A stretch of DNA of 40,368 bases. Origin: Synergistales bacterium. Lineage in GTDB: Bacteria > Synergistota > Synergistia > Synergistales > Aminobacteriaceae. The stretch lies in assembly GCA_025997955.1 (NCBI GenBank), contig BNVH01000029.1, forward strand, positions 1 through 40,368, read 5' to 3'. The notes under the pieces are model-generated. The model was not told where the DNA came from. It searched no databases and saw nothing but the letters and a program-made list of their open reading frames with translations. Both the position numbers and the translations under genes were made by a program. Every line of letters starts with the position of its first letter. The first letter of the stretch is position 1. This document shows positions 1 to 8,049 of this stretch, one piece after another.

Positions 1-214
1 GAAACTTCATTGCTTAACAGCTCCCTTCAAATTTTTGTTGTCAGCAACTATGAATCCTCGATAGGGGGTTGAAACATTTGTTAAGAGCTTCGCAAATGCA
101 TGGAAAATGGCAATAACTATTAAACCTACGTAGGGAGATTAAAAGATATTATAACAACGTCTAACACGCAACGAATTTGACAATAACTGTGAATCCTCGA
201 TATGGGGTTGAAAC
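1..214. CRISPR. End of a degenerate CRISPR array (3 repeats plus the tail of a fourth)
   Basis: Repeat-like units of 36 bases end at 75, 145 and 214 (about 40-75, 110-145, 179-214). Bases 1-5 (GAAAC) match the last five bases of a repeat, so the array continues to the left. Spacers are 6-39, 76-109 and 146-178, that is 33-34 bases. The first and third full units share the core TGAATCCTCGATA and the end GGGGTTGAAAC. The middle unit is badly diverged (TTAAACCTACG, ending AAAAG). Regular spacing with a shared end supports CRISPR; the divergence suggests the decayed trailer side or poor base calls. No cas gene is in the window. Orientation is unknown. Confidence 0.72.
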
Positions 215-432
215 CCTTCTCTTTTTTTTTTTCAAAAAAATTTTCCGGGGGGGGGCCGGGGTTTTTGGGTTTTTAGGGGCTGGGGGGGCCCTTAAGTTCC
301 CCCCCCCATCCAAAAAATTTGTTTTTTTTTCCCTGGCCCCCCCGGGGTTTGGGTTGGTTTTTTTTTTTTTAGTTTCCCCCCTTTTTATTTTTTTGGCCGA
401 ATTGGTTTTTTTCCCCCCCCCCCCCCCCCCCG
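215..432. other. Homopolymer-rich, probably erroneous sequence
   Basis: The stretch is made almost entirely of runs of T, C, G and A (up to about 20 C in a row before 432) with hardly any normal composition. This is what base calling produces at the failing end of a sequencing read. It lies exactly where a flagellin gene loses its reading frame. I do not regard any open frame here as coding. The junction between the CRISPR array and the flagellin gene should not be trusted. Confidence 0.8.
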
Positions 433-897
433 CACAATAACAGATGTCGAGAGCTTGCCGCTCGACCATAGTGTGGAGGCGTTGCCGTTCAGGAGAAGTT
501 TTTTATTGAATTGTGTTGTATTCGCTATTCTGTTTATTTCCTCTTTAAGCTGGTCTATTTCATCTTGTATGTGAGAACGATCCGTTGACGTCAGAGTGTC
601 GTTGGCCGCCTGAACTGAAAGCTCGCGCATTCTCTGTAGAATAGAATGTACTTCCTGCAAAGCGCCCTCGGCGGTCTGGATCATTGAGATTCCGTCCTGA
701 GAGTTGCGCAAGGCCTGATCGAGTCCGCGAATCTGGCTGCGCATTTTTTCGGAGATGGCAAGCCCTGCCGCGTCGTCTGCGGCGCTGTTTATCCTAAGAC
801 CCGTTGAGAGGTTGCGAATAGCCTTTTGAAGCAGGTTATTCGTATCGCTAAGGGCGTTATAAGTGTAGAGCGCGGGCATGTTGTGGTTTATAAGCAT
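433..897 (-). CDS. Flagellin, N-terminal part only (3' end lost in bad sequence)
   Basis: The protein begins MLINHNMPALYTYNAL and runs through the conserved N-terminal D0/D1 region of flagellins: a NLSTGLRINSAADDAAGLAISEKMRSQ-type segment at about residues 30-57, then ISMIQTAEGAL and MRELSVQAAND. Flagellin is the secreted subunit of the flagellar filament, and this half forms the coiled-coil core and the TLR5-type surface. The ATG at 895-897 is chosen because GGAAGGTGGGG lies just upstream; an in-frame ATG 6 codons earlier has no better site. Readable sequence ends at about residue 155, where the homopolymer run starts, so the variable and C-terminal domains are missing. This is probably an assembly effect rather than a true truncation. 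Confidence 0.88.
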
Positions 898-1017
898 AAA
901 AACCCCACCTTCCAAGTGTCAGTGCAATGGATTAAAATATTCTCCGCTGAATAGTTTAGCGCAAAACTATGAAAATGGGTGAGTGAATTTGCGGTAGAAT
1001 TGGTCGCCGGAAAACAA

Positions 1018-3294
1018 CTATAGAACACCATTGGGCAATAACGGCTCCGTGACTCGTCCTTTTTTGCCGGGGGATACGACGTTGAATATGGTTTTTGCCG
1101 AGCCTCCGGCGCCGTCCGAGACGGAGAGGCTGTGGCGTCCGTCAGGGAACCGGTAAAAGAACGTATCGGTAGCGCTAACGGAGCCTATGAAGCGCCCGTC
1201 AAGATACCACCAGACCTTGCCGTTCGCGCCCTCCGAGCGAAGCGGAATCTTTTGTTCGAGCGCTAAGGGCGCCATATAATAGGTGGCCTCGGCGAGAGGC
1301 GATACGATGGTCAAGTTAGAGCGGGCGACATCGGCGAGGGGGGTGCGCGCGGATAGGCTGTTCGGCCACAAAAGCGCGCTTTGCCCGTTTCGCAGCACGT
1401 GAATATCGCAGGGCGTCGTCCGCGTCACGCCCTCTATGCTCCACTCCAATCGGCGCGAAAGGCAAGCCGCTGTGGGAGGGCGTCCAGAAAGAGCGCAGAC
1501 CTCCCGCGATATAAGCCCCTCCGGGCGCTCGTACCAAGATGATACGCCTAAAACTCGCAGGGTCGAGAGGGCTATGGGCGCGGCCGCCCCGGCTCCGACA
1601 AGGCCTGACCAAGACTCGCCGCTCGGCGCGCCCACCCACACGACGACGGTAAACCGCGGCGTCCAAGCGCAGGCCCAGGCGTCCCTCAAGCCGTAAGACG
1701 TGCCAGTCTTGAGCGCGGCGCGCCAAATGTAGTTTCTCTCACTCTCCCGCGCAAAGACCGACAGTAGGCTTTTGTTGTCCAATATATCCGTGGCCATCCA
1801 GACGGCCGCCTCGCTCGCCAATCTGAGCGGAGGTTGCGAGCGCGAGTTTTCAAGAAAGACAAGTTCTCTGTGCAGCCCGCCGTTTGCCAAAGAGGAGTAA
1901 GCCTCAAGCATCTGAAGCACGCTAACCTCGCATCCGCCCAAAATCAGCGAGTCCCCATAGTGAGAGGCGCTCTCGGTCAGACCGGATAGGCCGAAGGAGC
2001 GCATGAGGCGCAGGACGCTGTCGCTTCCGACCATGCGCAGGACGCGCACCGCGGGGGCGTTCAGCGAGTCATAGAGAGCCACGCGCGCGCTCACCGCGCC
2101 CCTGTACGTGAGGTCGAAGTTGCGCGGGGCGCGCCCCGAGAAGGCGAGCGGCGTGTCGGCCAAGAGCGAGCTGGGCGTCAAAAGCCCCTGATCGAACGCG
2201 CGAATATAGGCAAAGGGCTTGAGAGCGGAGCCAGGCGAGCGTGGGCTGAGGGCGCAGTCCACCCATGAACCGCTCACGCCGCTTCCAAAACGGGCGTTTC
2301 CCACCCACGCGATTATCCCGCCGGTCGCGTTGTCAACCACGCCGGCCGCCGCTGTGACGAAAGGCGGAAAATTCGCCGCGGCTCTATGCAGCAACGCCTC
2401 TAATTTGGTCTGAGACTCAAGGTCAAGGGTAGTGTGATATGAACTCGAATATGACTCAGAATCTGAAGCGCCGCGCGCCAAGACCTGACCGGCGAAGTGC
2501 CAAGCCCGGTCAGGCGGGCGCTTCCACTGAGACGGCAACGGTTCCGATAGGGCTTTTCGCGCTTCTTCTTGCGAGAAAACGCCTCGTTTTTCGAGCCGCC
2601 CTATAACGAAATCACGCCGTCTTCGCGCCGCCTCTGGGTGTCTGTCTGGGCGGTAAAGCGACGGCCCCTTGAGCATACCCACGAGAAGGCAAGCCTCGCC
2701 GGGTGAGAGCAGCCGCGCCGGCTTGCCAAAATATATGAGCGAAGCGGCCTGAACGCCTCTGATGTTGCCCCCAAAAGGCGCGCTGTTCAGCCAAGCCTCT
2801 AAAATTTCATCTTTGCCCATGACTCGCTCAAGCTTAATAGCCTGGATAAATTCTCGAAACTTTACCGACAGAACACGCCCTCGTTTCGTCGCTTCGCGCT
2901 CAGAGACGGCCATTCTTATCGTCTGGCTCGTTATAGTAGAGGCGCCCGATATGACGCGCAACCGCGTTGCGTTTTGCCAGACGGCCCTCAGGAGAGCCAA
3001 CGGGTCAACACCCGCGTGAGAATAAAAACGCTTGTCCTCCACCGCGACTGCCACAAGCGGAAGCCATTGCCCCATATCGGACAATGGAATGGACGCTCTC
3101 CACTCCGAATCGGCGGACAGTCTCATATGAAAAAGACGGCCATTAGAATCGTAAAGGACTGGCGAAGAAGGCCTATCTGTGAGCGCCTCAAGCGGCAATG
3201 GGATTGTGTATAACAGAAAAGCGAAAAGAGCGGCGCAGAGAGCCGAAAGCGCCGACGAGTAAATCAAAAATTTTTTCAGAAAATCACGAGACAT
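1018..3294 (-). CDS. pbpC: Penicillin-binding protein 1C (bifunctional transglycosylase/transpeptidase)
   Basis: This is a peptidoglycan synthase anchored in the inner membrane by a helix at residues 8-31. The glycosyltransferase 51 domain follows, with EDKRFYSHAGVDP (catalytic Glu about residue 86) and GASTITSQTIRM. The transpeptidase domain has SALK (Ser 356), SLN (410-412) and KTGT (529-532). The C-terminal 100 residues resemble the BiPBP_C domain that marks the PBP1C group. I place the start at the ATG at 3292-3294, giving 758 aa, because the open frame upstream (to 3435) overlaps the Na/Pi cotransporter gene and is not PBP-like. The ribosome site is weak, and the start lies 11 bases after the upstream stop, so translation may be coupled. 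The family is sure; the physiological role of PBP1C is less clear even in model bacteria. Confidence 0.92.
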   Translation of the reverse strand: MSRDFLKKFLIYSSALSALCAALFAFLLYTIPLPLEALTDRPSSPVLYDSNGRLFHMRLSADSEWRASIPLSDMGQWLPLVAVAVEDKRFYSHAGVDPLALLRAVWQNATRLRVISGASTITSQTIRMAVSEREATKRGRVLSVKFREFIQAIKLERVMGKDEILEAWLNSAPFGGNIRGVQAASLIYFGKPARLLSPGEACLLVGMLKGPSLYRPDRHPEAARRRRDFVIGRLEKRGVFSQEEARKALSEPLPSQWKRPPDRAWHFAGQVLARGASDSESYSSSYHTTLDLESQTKLEALLHRAAANFPPFVTAAAGVVDNATGGIIAWVGNARFGSGVSGSWVDCALSPRSPGSALKPFAYIRAFDQGLLTPSSLLADTPLAFSGRAPRNFDLTYRGAVSARVALYDSLNAPAVRVLRMVGSDSVLRLMRSFGLSGLTESASHYGDSLILGGCEVSVLQMLEAYSSLANGGLHRELVFLENSRSQPPLRLASEAAVWMATDILDNKSLLSVFARESERNYIWRAALKTGTSYGLRDAWACAWTPRFTVVVWVGAPSGESWSGLVGAGAAAPIALSTLRVLGVSSWYERPEGLISREVCALSGRPPTAACLSRRLEWSIEGVTRTTPCDIHVLRNGQSALLWPNSLSARTPLADVARSNLTIVSPLAEATYYMAPLALEQKIPLRSEGANGKVWWYLDGRFIGSVSATDTFFYRFPDGRHSLSVSDGAGGSAKTIFNVVSPGKKGRVTEPLLPNGVL

Positions 3295-3305
3295 TTTATG
3301 TAAAA

Positions 3306-4931
3306 CTATTTGAGAGAAAACTTGGAAAGCGACACTATATCCCGCGTAAAGCAAGCTATGTTGTGGCTGTGGTCGCCTATGCGCTCCAAGTTGCTCAATA
3401 TATCTATGAAAATGACGCCTTTTTCGGGGTTGCACTCGCCCCTGTTCAGCCTATCTATGTGATTGCGGCGATATTGCTTTTCCTGTTCGTCTATTTTCTT
3501 CTCAAGAACCTGTATAACCTCGTCCGCTTTTTTTACGTCTTCGTATCTAATGGAGTCAAGCGCGTAGGTTAGGGCTTTTTCGACCGTGTCGTACATGTCC
3601 CACAGCTCTATCTCGCCGTCTTTTGAGAAATAATCCGTTCCGTCGCATACCTCGCTCAGCTCCGTGAGGTTCTCGAAGTGGTCGCCCACGCGCTCGACGT
3701 CGCCCGACGCTGTGACATAAGACCCCAAAACGGTGGAGACCTCCTCCGACAAGCCCCTCTGCCACACCTCTGAGGCGTAAGTAGATATGGCGCGGTTTAT
3801 GGCGTTGACCGCGCTCTCAGCCTCCGCGAACTCCGCCGTCAACTTCTCGGTGGTTTTCTCCGTGTAACACCGGCGCACGATACGCGCCATATTCAGGGTG
3901 ATGTCCCCCATGTGCATGAACTCGTCCTTGACGGCCTCAACGGCCGCCGCAGGCGACGCGGTTATTAGCTTTTTATCGAGATAAAGCGGCCCCTGAATAA
4001 GCTCTTTTTCGTCGTCCGGGATTACGCGTCTTATAAAGCGCGCGAAATATTTCGTGAAGGGCAAAAAGAGTATGGCGTTGCCTACATTGAATATAGAGTG
4101 CGAGTTGGCTATCTGGTGTGAAATCGTGTCGGCCGTGAGTCTCACTAAATCGGCGTAAAAGGGCAGGCAAATCATAAATATAACGGCGCCTATGACGTTG
4201 AACAGCACGTGAGCGGCGGCGGTCTGTTTAGCTGAGCGGTTGGTTCCTATCGTGGCCAAAACGCCGGTTATAGTTGTGCCTATATTGTCGCCCATTATTA
4301 TGGGTAAAGCGGCGTCAAGCGTCAAAAGCCCCTGCGTCGCCATGATCATCGTCAAGCCTATCGTGGCCGCGCTCGACTGAACTATCATGGTTACGACCGT
4401 TCCGGCCAAGACGCCGAGTATCGGATATTGGCTCAGGGACGCGAATATCGCCTGATTTGTGGATAAAAACGCCATAGCTGAGTTCATCGTTCGCATGCCC
4501 AAGAACAACAGCCCAAGTCCGAATAGGCCGTTGCCGATGTATCGCTGTTTTTTCGACCGCCCGAATAAAAAGAACACGACGCCGATAGCTACAAATCCGA
4601 GCGCGAAATCGTCCGCCTTGAAAGCTATTATCTGAGCCGTGACTGTCGTCCCGATGTTCGCCCCCATTATGACGCCTATGGCCTGGTTGAGCGTCATAAT
4701 CCCGGCGTTGACGAAGCTGATGGTCATAACCGTCGTGCCGCTGCTGCTCTGTATGAGCATAGTGACGATTATCCCGACGAAAAGTCCGCGCAGAGGGGTG
4801 CTTGTGAGAGTGCCTATGAGTTGTCTCATGCGGTCGCCCGCTATAAACTGCAACGACTCGCTCATCAGTTTAATGCCGTAAAGGAAAAGCCCAACTCCGC
4901 CCGTAGCCTGCATAATGTTGAAAATATTCAA
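3306..4931 (-). CDS. Na+/Pi cotransporter family protein with PhoU-like C-terminus
   Basis: The 541-aa protein has the two inverted halves of the NptA/YjbB family. Each carries a QSSS-type motif (IQSSSGTTVMTISF; VQSSAATIGLTMI) and an NIGTT motif (MGANIGTT; MGDNIGTT), within about 310 residues of membrane helices. The rest, from about residue 340, is a helical PhoU-like domain. Members move phosphate or related anions with sodium across the inner membrane; the direction here is not known. The start is a TTG at 4929-4931 with GGAGG at 4942-4946. An ATG six codons later is possible but sits too far from that site. It is the first gene of a minus-strand pair with pbpC, 11 bases apart. Confidence 0.9.
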   Translation of the reverse strand: MNIFNIMQATGGVGLFLYGIKLMSESLQFIAGDRMRQLIGTLTSTPLRGLFVGIIVTMLIQSSSGTTVMTISFVNAGIMTLNQAIGVIMGANIGTTVTAQIIAFKADDFALGFVAIGVVFFLFGRSKKQRYIGNGLFGLGLLFLGMRTMNSAMAFLSTNQAIFASLSQYPILGVLAGTVVTMIVQSSAATIGLTMIMATQGLLTLDAALPIIMGDNIGTTITGVLATIGTNRSAKQTAAAHVLFNVIGAVIFMICLPFYADLVRLTADTISHQIANSHSIFNVGNAILFLPFTKYFARFIRRVIPDDEKELIQGPLYLDKKLITASPAAAVEAVKDEFMHMGDITLNMARIVRRCYTEKTTEKLTAEFAEAESAVNAINRAISTYASEVWQRGLSEEVSTVLGSYVTASGDVERVGDHFENLTELSEVCDGTDYFSKDGEIELWDMYDTVEKALTYALDSIRYEDVKKADEVIQVLEKKIDEQEKQYRRNHIDRLNRGECNPEKGVIFIDILSNLERIGDHSHNIACFTRDIVSLSKFSLK

Positions 4932-4941
4932 ACCGTATCAA

Positions 4942-4946
4942 CCTCC
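4942..4946 (-). promoter_or_regulatory. Ribosome binding site that decides a TTG start
   Basis: GGAGG on the minus strand, 10 bases ahead of the TTG start of the Na/Pi cotransporter gene. The next ATG in frame is 18 bases further on, too far to be served by it. Confidence 0.6.
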
Positions 4947-5144
4947 GGCAAAAATTTCATATTCTCCATTTAGTCTGCCAATGAGTATATCATGAGTTCT
5001 CAAAAATCATAAAACAATGATAAAATGTCAGAATATCACAAGCGGTCGCCTTTGACTTTAGAAAATATCCTTACGCAAAGGCGGCGAAAAAAAAACAGGC
5101 TCGCGTTTTTGCCGCGCCTGACTTCTTTTGGGAGGTTTTCAAGT

Positions 5145-6164
5145 ATGGGATTTAGTGGGAAAATCAAACTGTGTAGCGCCGTATTCGTTCTAACCGTTTT
5201 GGGTTCAGTCAATCTATTCGCCGCGCCGGGTTTCGCCAAAACGACGCTGACAGCTCTCACTGTGTGGAACGAGGAGAACTATCAGACCCGCGGGCTTTTG
5301 CTTATGGCAAAACGCGTGTCCGAGCTTACGAACGGAGAACTTGAGCTTCGCGTGGAGTTTGGCGGGACGCTTGGCTATAAAGGCGCCGAACTGCTAAAAG
5401 CCGTCGGCGACGGACAGCTTGATATAGCTGAGATGGTGGCGAGCAACGTGGCCGGCGACGCCCCCGTACTCGGGCTTCGCACTCTCCCCATGATGATAGC
5501 CGATTGGGACGAAGTGGCCCTGTTCGATAGATTAGCTAAGCCCTATTATGACGCCGCTTGCGAGGCCAAAAATCAAAAGCTCTTGGTTATATCTCCTTGG
5601 CCTTTTGGAGGTCTGTGGGCAAACAAAGACACCAAGAGTTTGGCCGATATGAAGGGCATGAAATTGCGTTCTTACGACCGCAACGGCGCGCTTTTCGCGG
5701 CAGCCGTAGGCGCTCAGGGGCTGAACGTTCCATACGCCGAGGCCTACACCGGCCTCGCCTCCGGCCTTATCGACTCCGTGATAACGTCCTCCATATCCGT
5801 GCGCGAGGGTAAATTTTACGAGGTCTGCAAATACCACATGCCGATAGCCTTCGCGACAGCCTCCAGCATAACGACAATCAACTCCGCCTCCTGGAACAAG
5901 CTCACACTCGAACAGCAAAAAGCCTTAGACGCGGCCTCCGCCGAGGCGAGCGCGTTTTTGTGGGACGAGGTGAAAAAAGTCGTAGCCGAGAATGACCAGT
6001 TTTGCTACGACAACGGCGTTACGCTCGTACCGGTCTCCGACTCGTTTCACGCTGAGCTTGTAAAAGCCGCCGAGTCCGTGGCCAAGGACTGGTTAGAGAA
6101 GAATAAAGACGCGACGGACGCTGTGGCGTTATACGACGAGTTTATGAAGGCCAGAGCTAAATAG
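5145..6164 (+). CDS. dctP: TRAP transporter substrate-binding protein (DctP family)
   Basis: This is a periplasmic solute receptor of a tripartite ATP-independent transporter, usually for carboxylates or amino and keto acids. The signal peptide covers about residues 1-32 (KIKLCSAVFVLTVLGSVNLFAAPGFA). The mature part has the DctP pattern: LMAKRVSELTNGELELRVEFGGTLGYKGAELLKAV, then GMKLRSYDRNGA with the conserved arginine, and LNVPYAEAYTGLASGLIDSV. I choose the ATG at 5145 (339 aa) because GGGAGG lies 9 bases upstream and the signal peptide follows at once; the frame is open 40 codons further up without a good site. dctQ and dctM follow closely. The substrate cannot be read from sequence; the aminotransferase downstream hints at an amino or keto acid. 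Confidence 0.93.
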   Translation: MGFSGKIKLCSAVFVLTVLGSVNLFAAPGFAKTTLTALTVWNEENYQTRGLLLMAKRVSELTNGELELRVEFGGTLGYKGAELLKAVGDGQLDIAEMVASNVAGDAPVLGLRTLPMMIADWDEVALFDRLAKPYYDAACEAKNQKLLVISPWPFGGLWANKDTKSLADMKGMKLRSYDRNGALFAAAVGAQGLNVPYAEAYTGLASGLIDSVITSSISVREGKFYEVCKYHMPIAFATASSITTINSASWNKLTLEQQKALDAASAEASAFLWDEVKKVVAENDQFCYDNGVTLVPVSDSFHAELVKAAESVAKDWLEKNKDATDAVALYDEFMKARAK

Positions 6165-6185
6165 CGCATAGAGACGCTCTTTATT

Positions 6186-6692
6186 ATGTCTTTTACCAGA
6201 AGATTCTCGTATTTTACTGATAGGCTCAATTTATTTTTGGGCTTTTTCTCCGGGCTGTGCGTGGTTTGCGGCGCGCTTTTGATAGCGGCTGAGATTGCGT
6301 CCCGTCTCACTTTTCAAAAAAGTCTGATGGTGACGGAGGAGTACACCGGATACCTTATGGCGGTCAGCAGTTTTTTGGGCTTCGGCTACGTGGAGGCGCG
6401 GCGCGGTCATATCCGCATGGATTTAATAGATATGATGACATCACGCCTGCCGAGGGTGACGCGCGCGCTTAGGGTGTTTTGTTATATCTTGGCGCTCTTG
6501 TTTTCGCTCTATATCACCTACGTGGGCTATAAGCTTTTTGATCAGTCAGTCGAGTATGGCTCGAAGTCTATGCAGATTTCGGAGACGCCTTTGGCCATTC
6601 CGCAATTTTTCGTGCCTCTCGGCGGCGCCGCTCTTTTTTTGCAGTATCTGAGCAACTTGCTCACGTATTGCGCCGGCGAGTCCGAGAGGTAG
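6186..6692 (+). CDS. dctQ: TRAP transporter small permease (DctQ family)
   Basis: At 168 aa with four hydrophobic helices it has the usual size of the small membrane subunit, which pairs with DctM in the inner membrane. Between helices 2 and 3 is the family segment LGFGYVEARRGHIRMDLIDMMTSRLP, where the GHI(R)MD pattern is characteristic. It starts 21 bases after the dctP stop and ends 10 bases before dctM, so the three are clearly one operon. The ribosome site before the ATG at 6186 is weak, and expression may depend on coupling. Confidence 0.93.
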   Translation: MSFTRRFSYFTDRLNLFLGFFSGLCVVCGALLIAAEIASRLTFQKSLMVTEEYTGYLMAVSSFLGFGYVEARRGHIRMDLIDMMTSRLPRVTRALRVFCYILALLFSLYITYVGYKLFDQSVEYGSKSMQISETPLAIPQFFVPLGGAALFLQYLSNLLTYCAGESER

Positions 6693-6702
6693 ACAAACTA
6701 TT

Positions 6703-7983
6703 ATGGAATTAACCGCATTTTTGACCATTATAGCGCTTTTGTTCTGCTTTTTGTTTGCGGGGTTGTGGATTGGCCCCGCTCTTTTTGCCACGAGCTGGAT
6801 AGCCTTTACGCTTTTTACAGATCTTCCCGTCATGAGGATTTTGGGCTCTGTCATCTGGAACAACGTAAACAGCAGCAGCCTAATGGCCCTGCCGCTTTTC
6901 ATAATGATGGGCGAGCTTTTGGCGAGGACGCGCATATCAGAAGACCTTTTTGACGGCCTGACGCCCTGGGTGTCCAATCTTCCGGGCGGCCTTCTTCACG
7001 TCAATGTCATAGCGTCGGCGTTTTTCGCAGCTATAACGGGCTCGGTAAACGCCACGACCGCGACGGTCGGCAAAATAACCATCCCAGAGTTTCGCCGCCG
7101 GGGGTACGACGAGTTTCTCTCGATAGGCAGCCTCACAAGCTCCGGCACTCTGGGCATACTCATACCGCCGAGCGTCCCCATGCTCATCTACGGCGTCGCC
7201 GCCAACGTCAGCATAGGCAAGCTCTTTATGGCAGGGGTGCTGCCGGGCTTGCTGCTCATGGTCGCGTTTTGCGTCTATATCGGCGTAATGAGCAAACATA
7301 GCGGCGAGCGCTTTTACTCCGGCGCGGAAAAGATAAAGGCTTTGCCGAAGATTTTCCCGGTTGTGACGCTCATAGCTTTCGTCTTGGGCAGCATATACGC
7401 CGGCTGGGCTACGCCGACGGAGGCCGCCGCTATAGGCGTGCTTGGCGCGGGCTTACTGGGCGTCGCAACAAGGTGCTTGACGTTCAAGCTCTTGATAGAG
7501 TGCGTAGTTGGAGCTGTCAAGACGAACTGCATGGTTATGCTGATTCTTATAGGCGCGTCGTTTTTCTCCGTTACGCTCGGATTTTTGGGGCTGCCAAAAT
7601 GGATAAGCGCCACTATAGTATCTTGGGGCGCGGGGAAATACACTGTTATTTCGCTTATAGTCTTTGTTTATCTCGTCCTTGGCTGCCTCATAGACGGCTA
7701 TTCGATGATAGTTATGACTGTCCCGATGTTTTTGCCTCTTGTGCAAAACTACGGCATGGACCCGCTTTGGTATGGGATTTTCGTAGTGCTGCTCGTCCAG
7801 ATAGCCAACATAACGCCGCCCGTGGGGTTCAACCTGTTTTTGGTGACGGGCTTGGCCGAACGTAGCATCGGCTTTATATCGCGCTCGGTGCTGCCTTTTA
7901 TAGTAATCATGGTAGCGTTTACGTTTTTGATAACGGTCTTTCCTCAGATTGTGCTGTTTTTGCCAAACGTGATGGGGCGATAA
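6703..7983 (+). CDS. dctM: TRAP transporter large permease (DctM family)
   Basis: The 426-aa protein has about 12 membrane helices and carries the sodium-driven transport step. Family segments visible are LPLFIMMGELLARTRISEDLFDG near residue 65, AFFAAITGSVNATTATVGKITIPEFRRRGYD near 110, GTLGILIPPSVPMLIYG near 150, GWATPTEAAAIGVLGAGLLG near 235 and the C-terminal IANITPPVGFNLFLVTGLA. GAGAGG at the end of dctQ provides a ribosome site. A stretch of this gene (7686-7716) and its very end (7968-7986) recur joined together at 40091-40138 on the opposite strand; see the remnant entry there. Confidence 0.95.
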   Translation: MELTAFLTIIALLFCFLFAGLWIGPALFATSWIAFTLFTDLPVMRILGSVIWNNVNSSSLMALPLFIMMGELLARTRISEDLFDGLTPWVSNLPGGLLHVNVIASAFFAAITGSVNATTATVGKITIPEFRRRGYDEFLSIGSLTSSGTLGILIPPSVPMLIYGVAANVSIGKLFMAGVLPGLLLMVAFCVYIGVMSKHSGERFYSGAEKIKALPKIFPVVTLIAFVLGSIYAGWATPTEAAAIGVLGAGLLGVATRCLTFKLLIECVVGAVKTNCMVMLILIGASFFSVTLGFLGLPKWISATIVSWGAGKYTVISLIVFVYLVLGCLIDGYSMIVMTVPMFLPLVQNYGMDPLWYGIFVVLLVQIANITPPVGFNLFLVTGLAERSIGFISRSVLPFIVIMVAFTFLITVFPQIVLFLPNVMGR

Positions 7984-7992
7984 GGAGCCACT

Positions 7993-8049
7993 GTGGGTGG
8001 AATAAAGCCGAAGATTATTTTTACCGAAAAGGACGTGGGTATAAGATGA
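7993..8049 (+). CDS. Possible 18-codon ORF coupling dctM to the aminotransferase
   Basis: A GTG at 7993 is preceded by AAGGAG at 7982-7987 and opens 18 codons (VGGIKPKIIFTEKDVGIR). Its TGA overlaps the ATG of the next gene as ATGA (8046-8049). A good ribosome site with an ATGA overlap is the usual arrangement for translational coupling. It may be a real short peptide, a coupling device, or the worn end of a former gene. I recognise no family. An equally simple reading is that the strong site is fortuitous. Confidence 0.3.
   Translation: MGGIKPKIIFTEKDVGIR

Noticed and set aside
161..469. Open frames on both strands in the homopolymer block
   Set aside because: They consist of runs of Gly, Lys, Pro and Phe dictated by single-base runs; this is sequence noise, not coding.
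3295..3435. A 47-residue N-terminal extension of penicillin-binding protein 1C
   Set aside because: It overlaps the upstream gene, has no ribosome site and is not like the family; the ATG at 3294 directly precedes the membrane anchor.
5025..5144. A 40-residue extension of the TRAP receptor
   Set aside because: GGGAGG and a signal peptide fit the ATG at 5145; the extension would bury the signal peptide.
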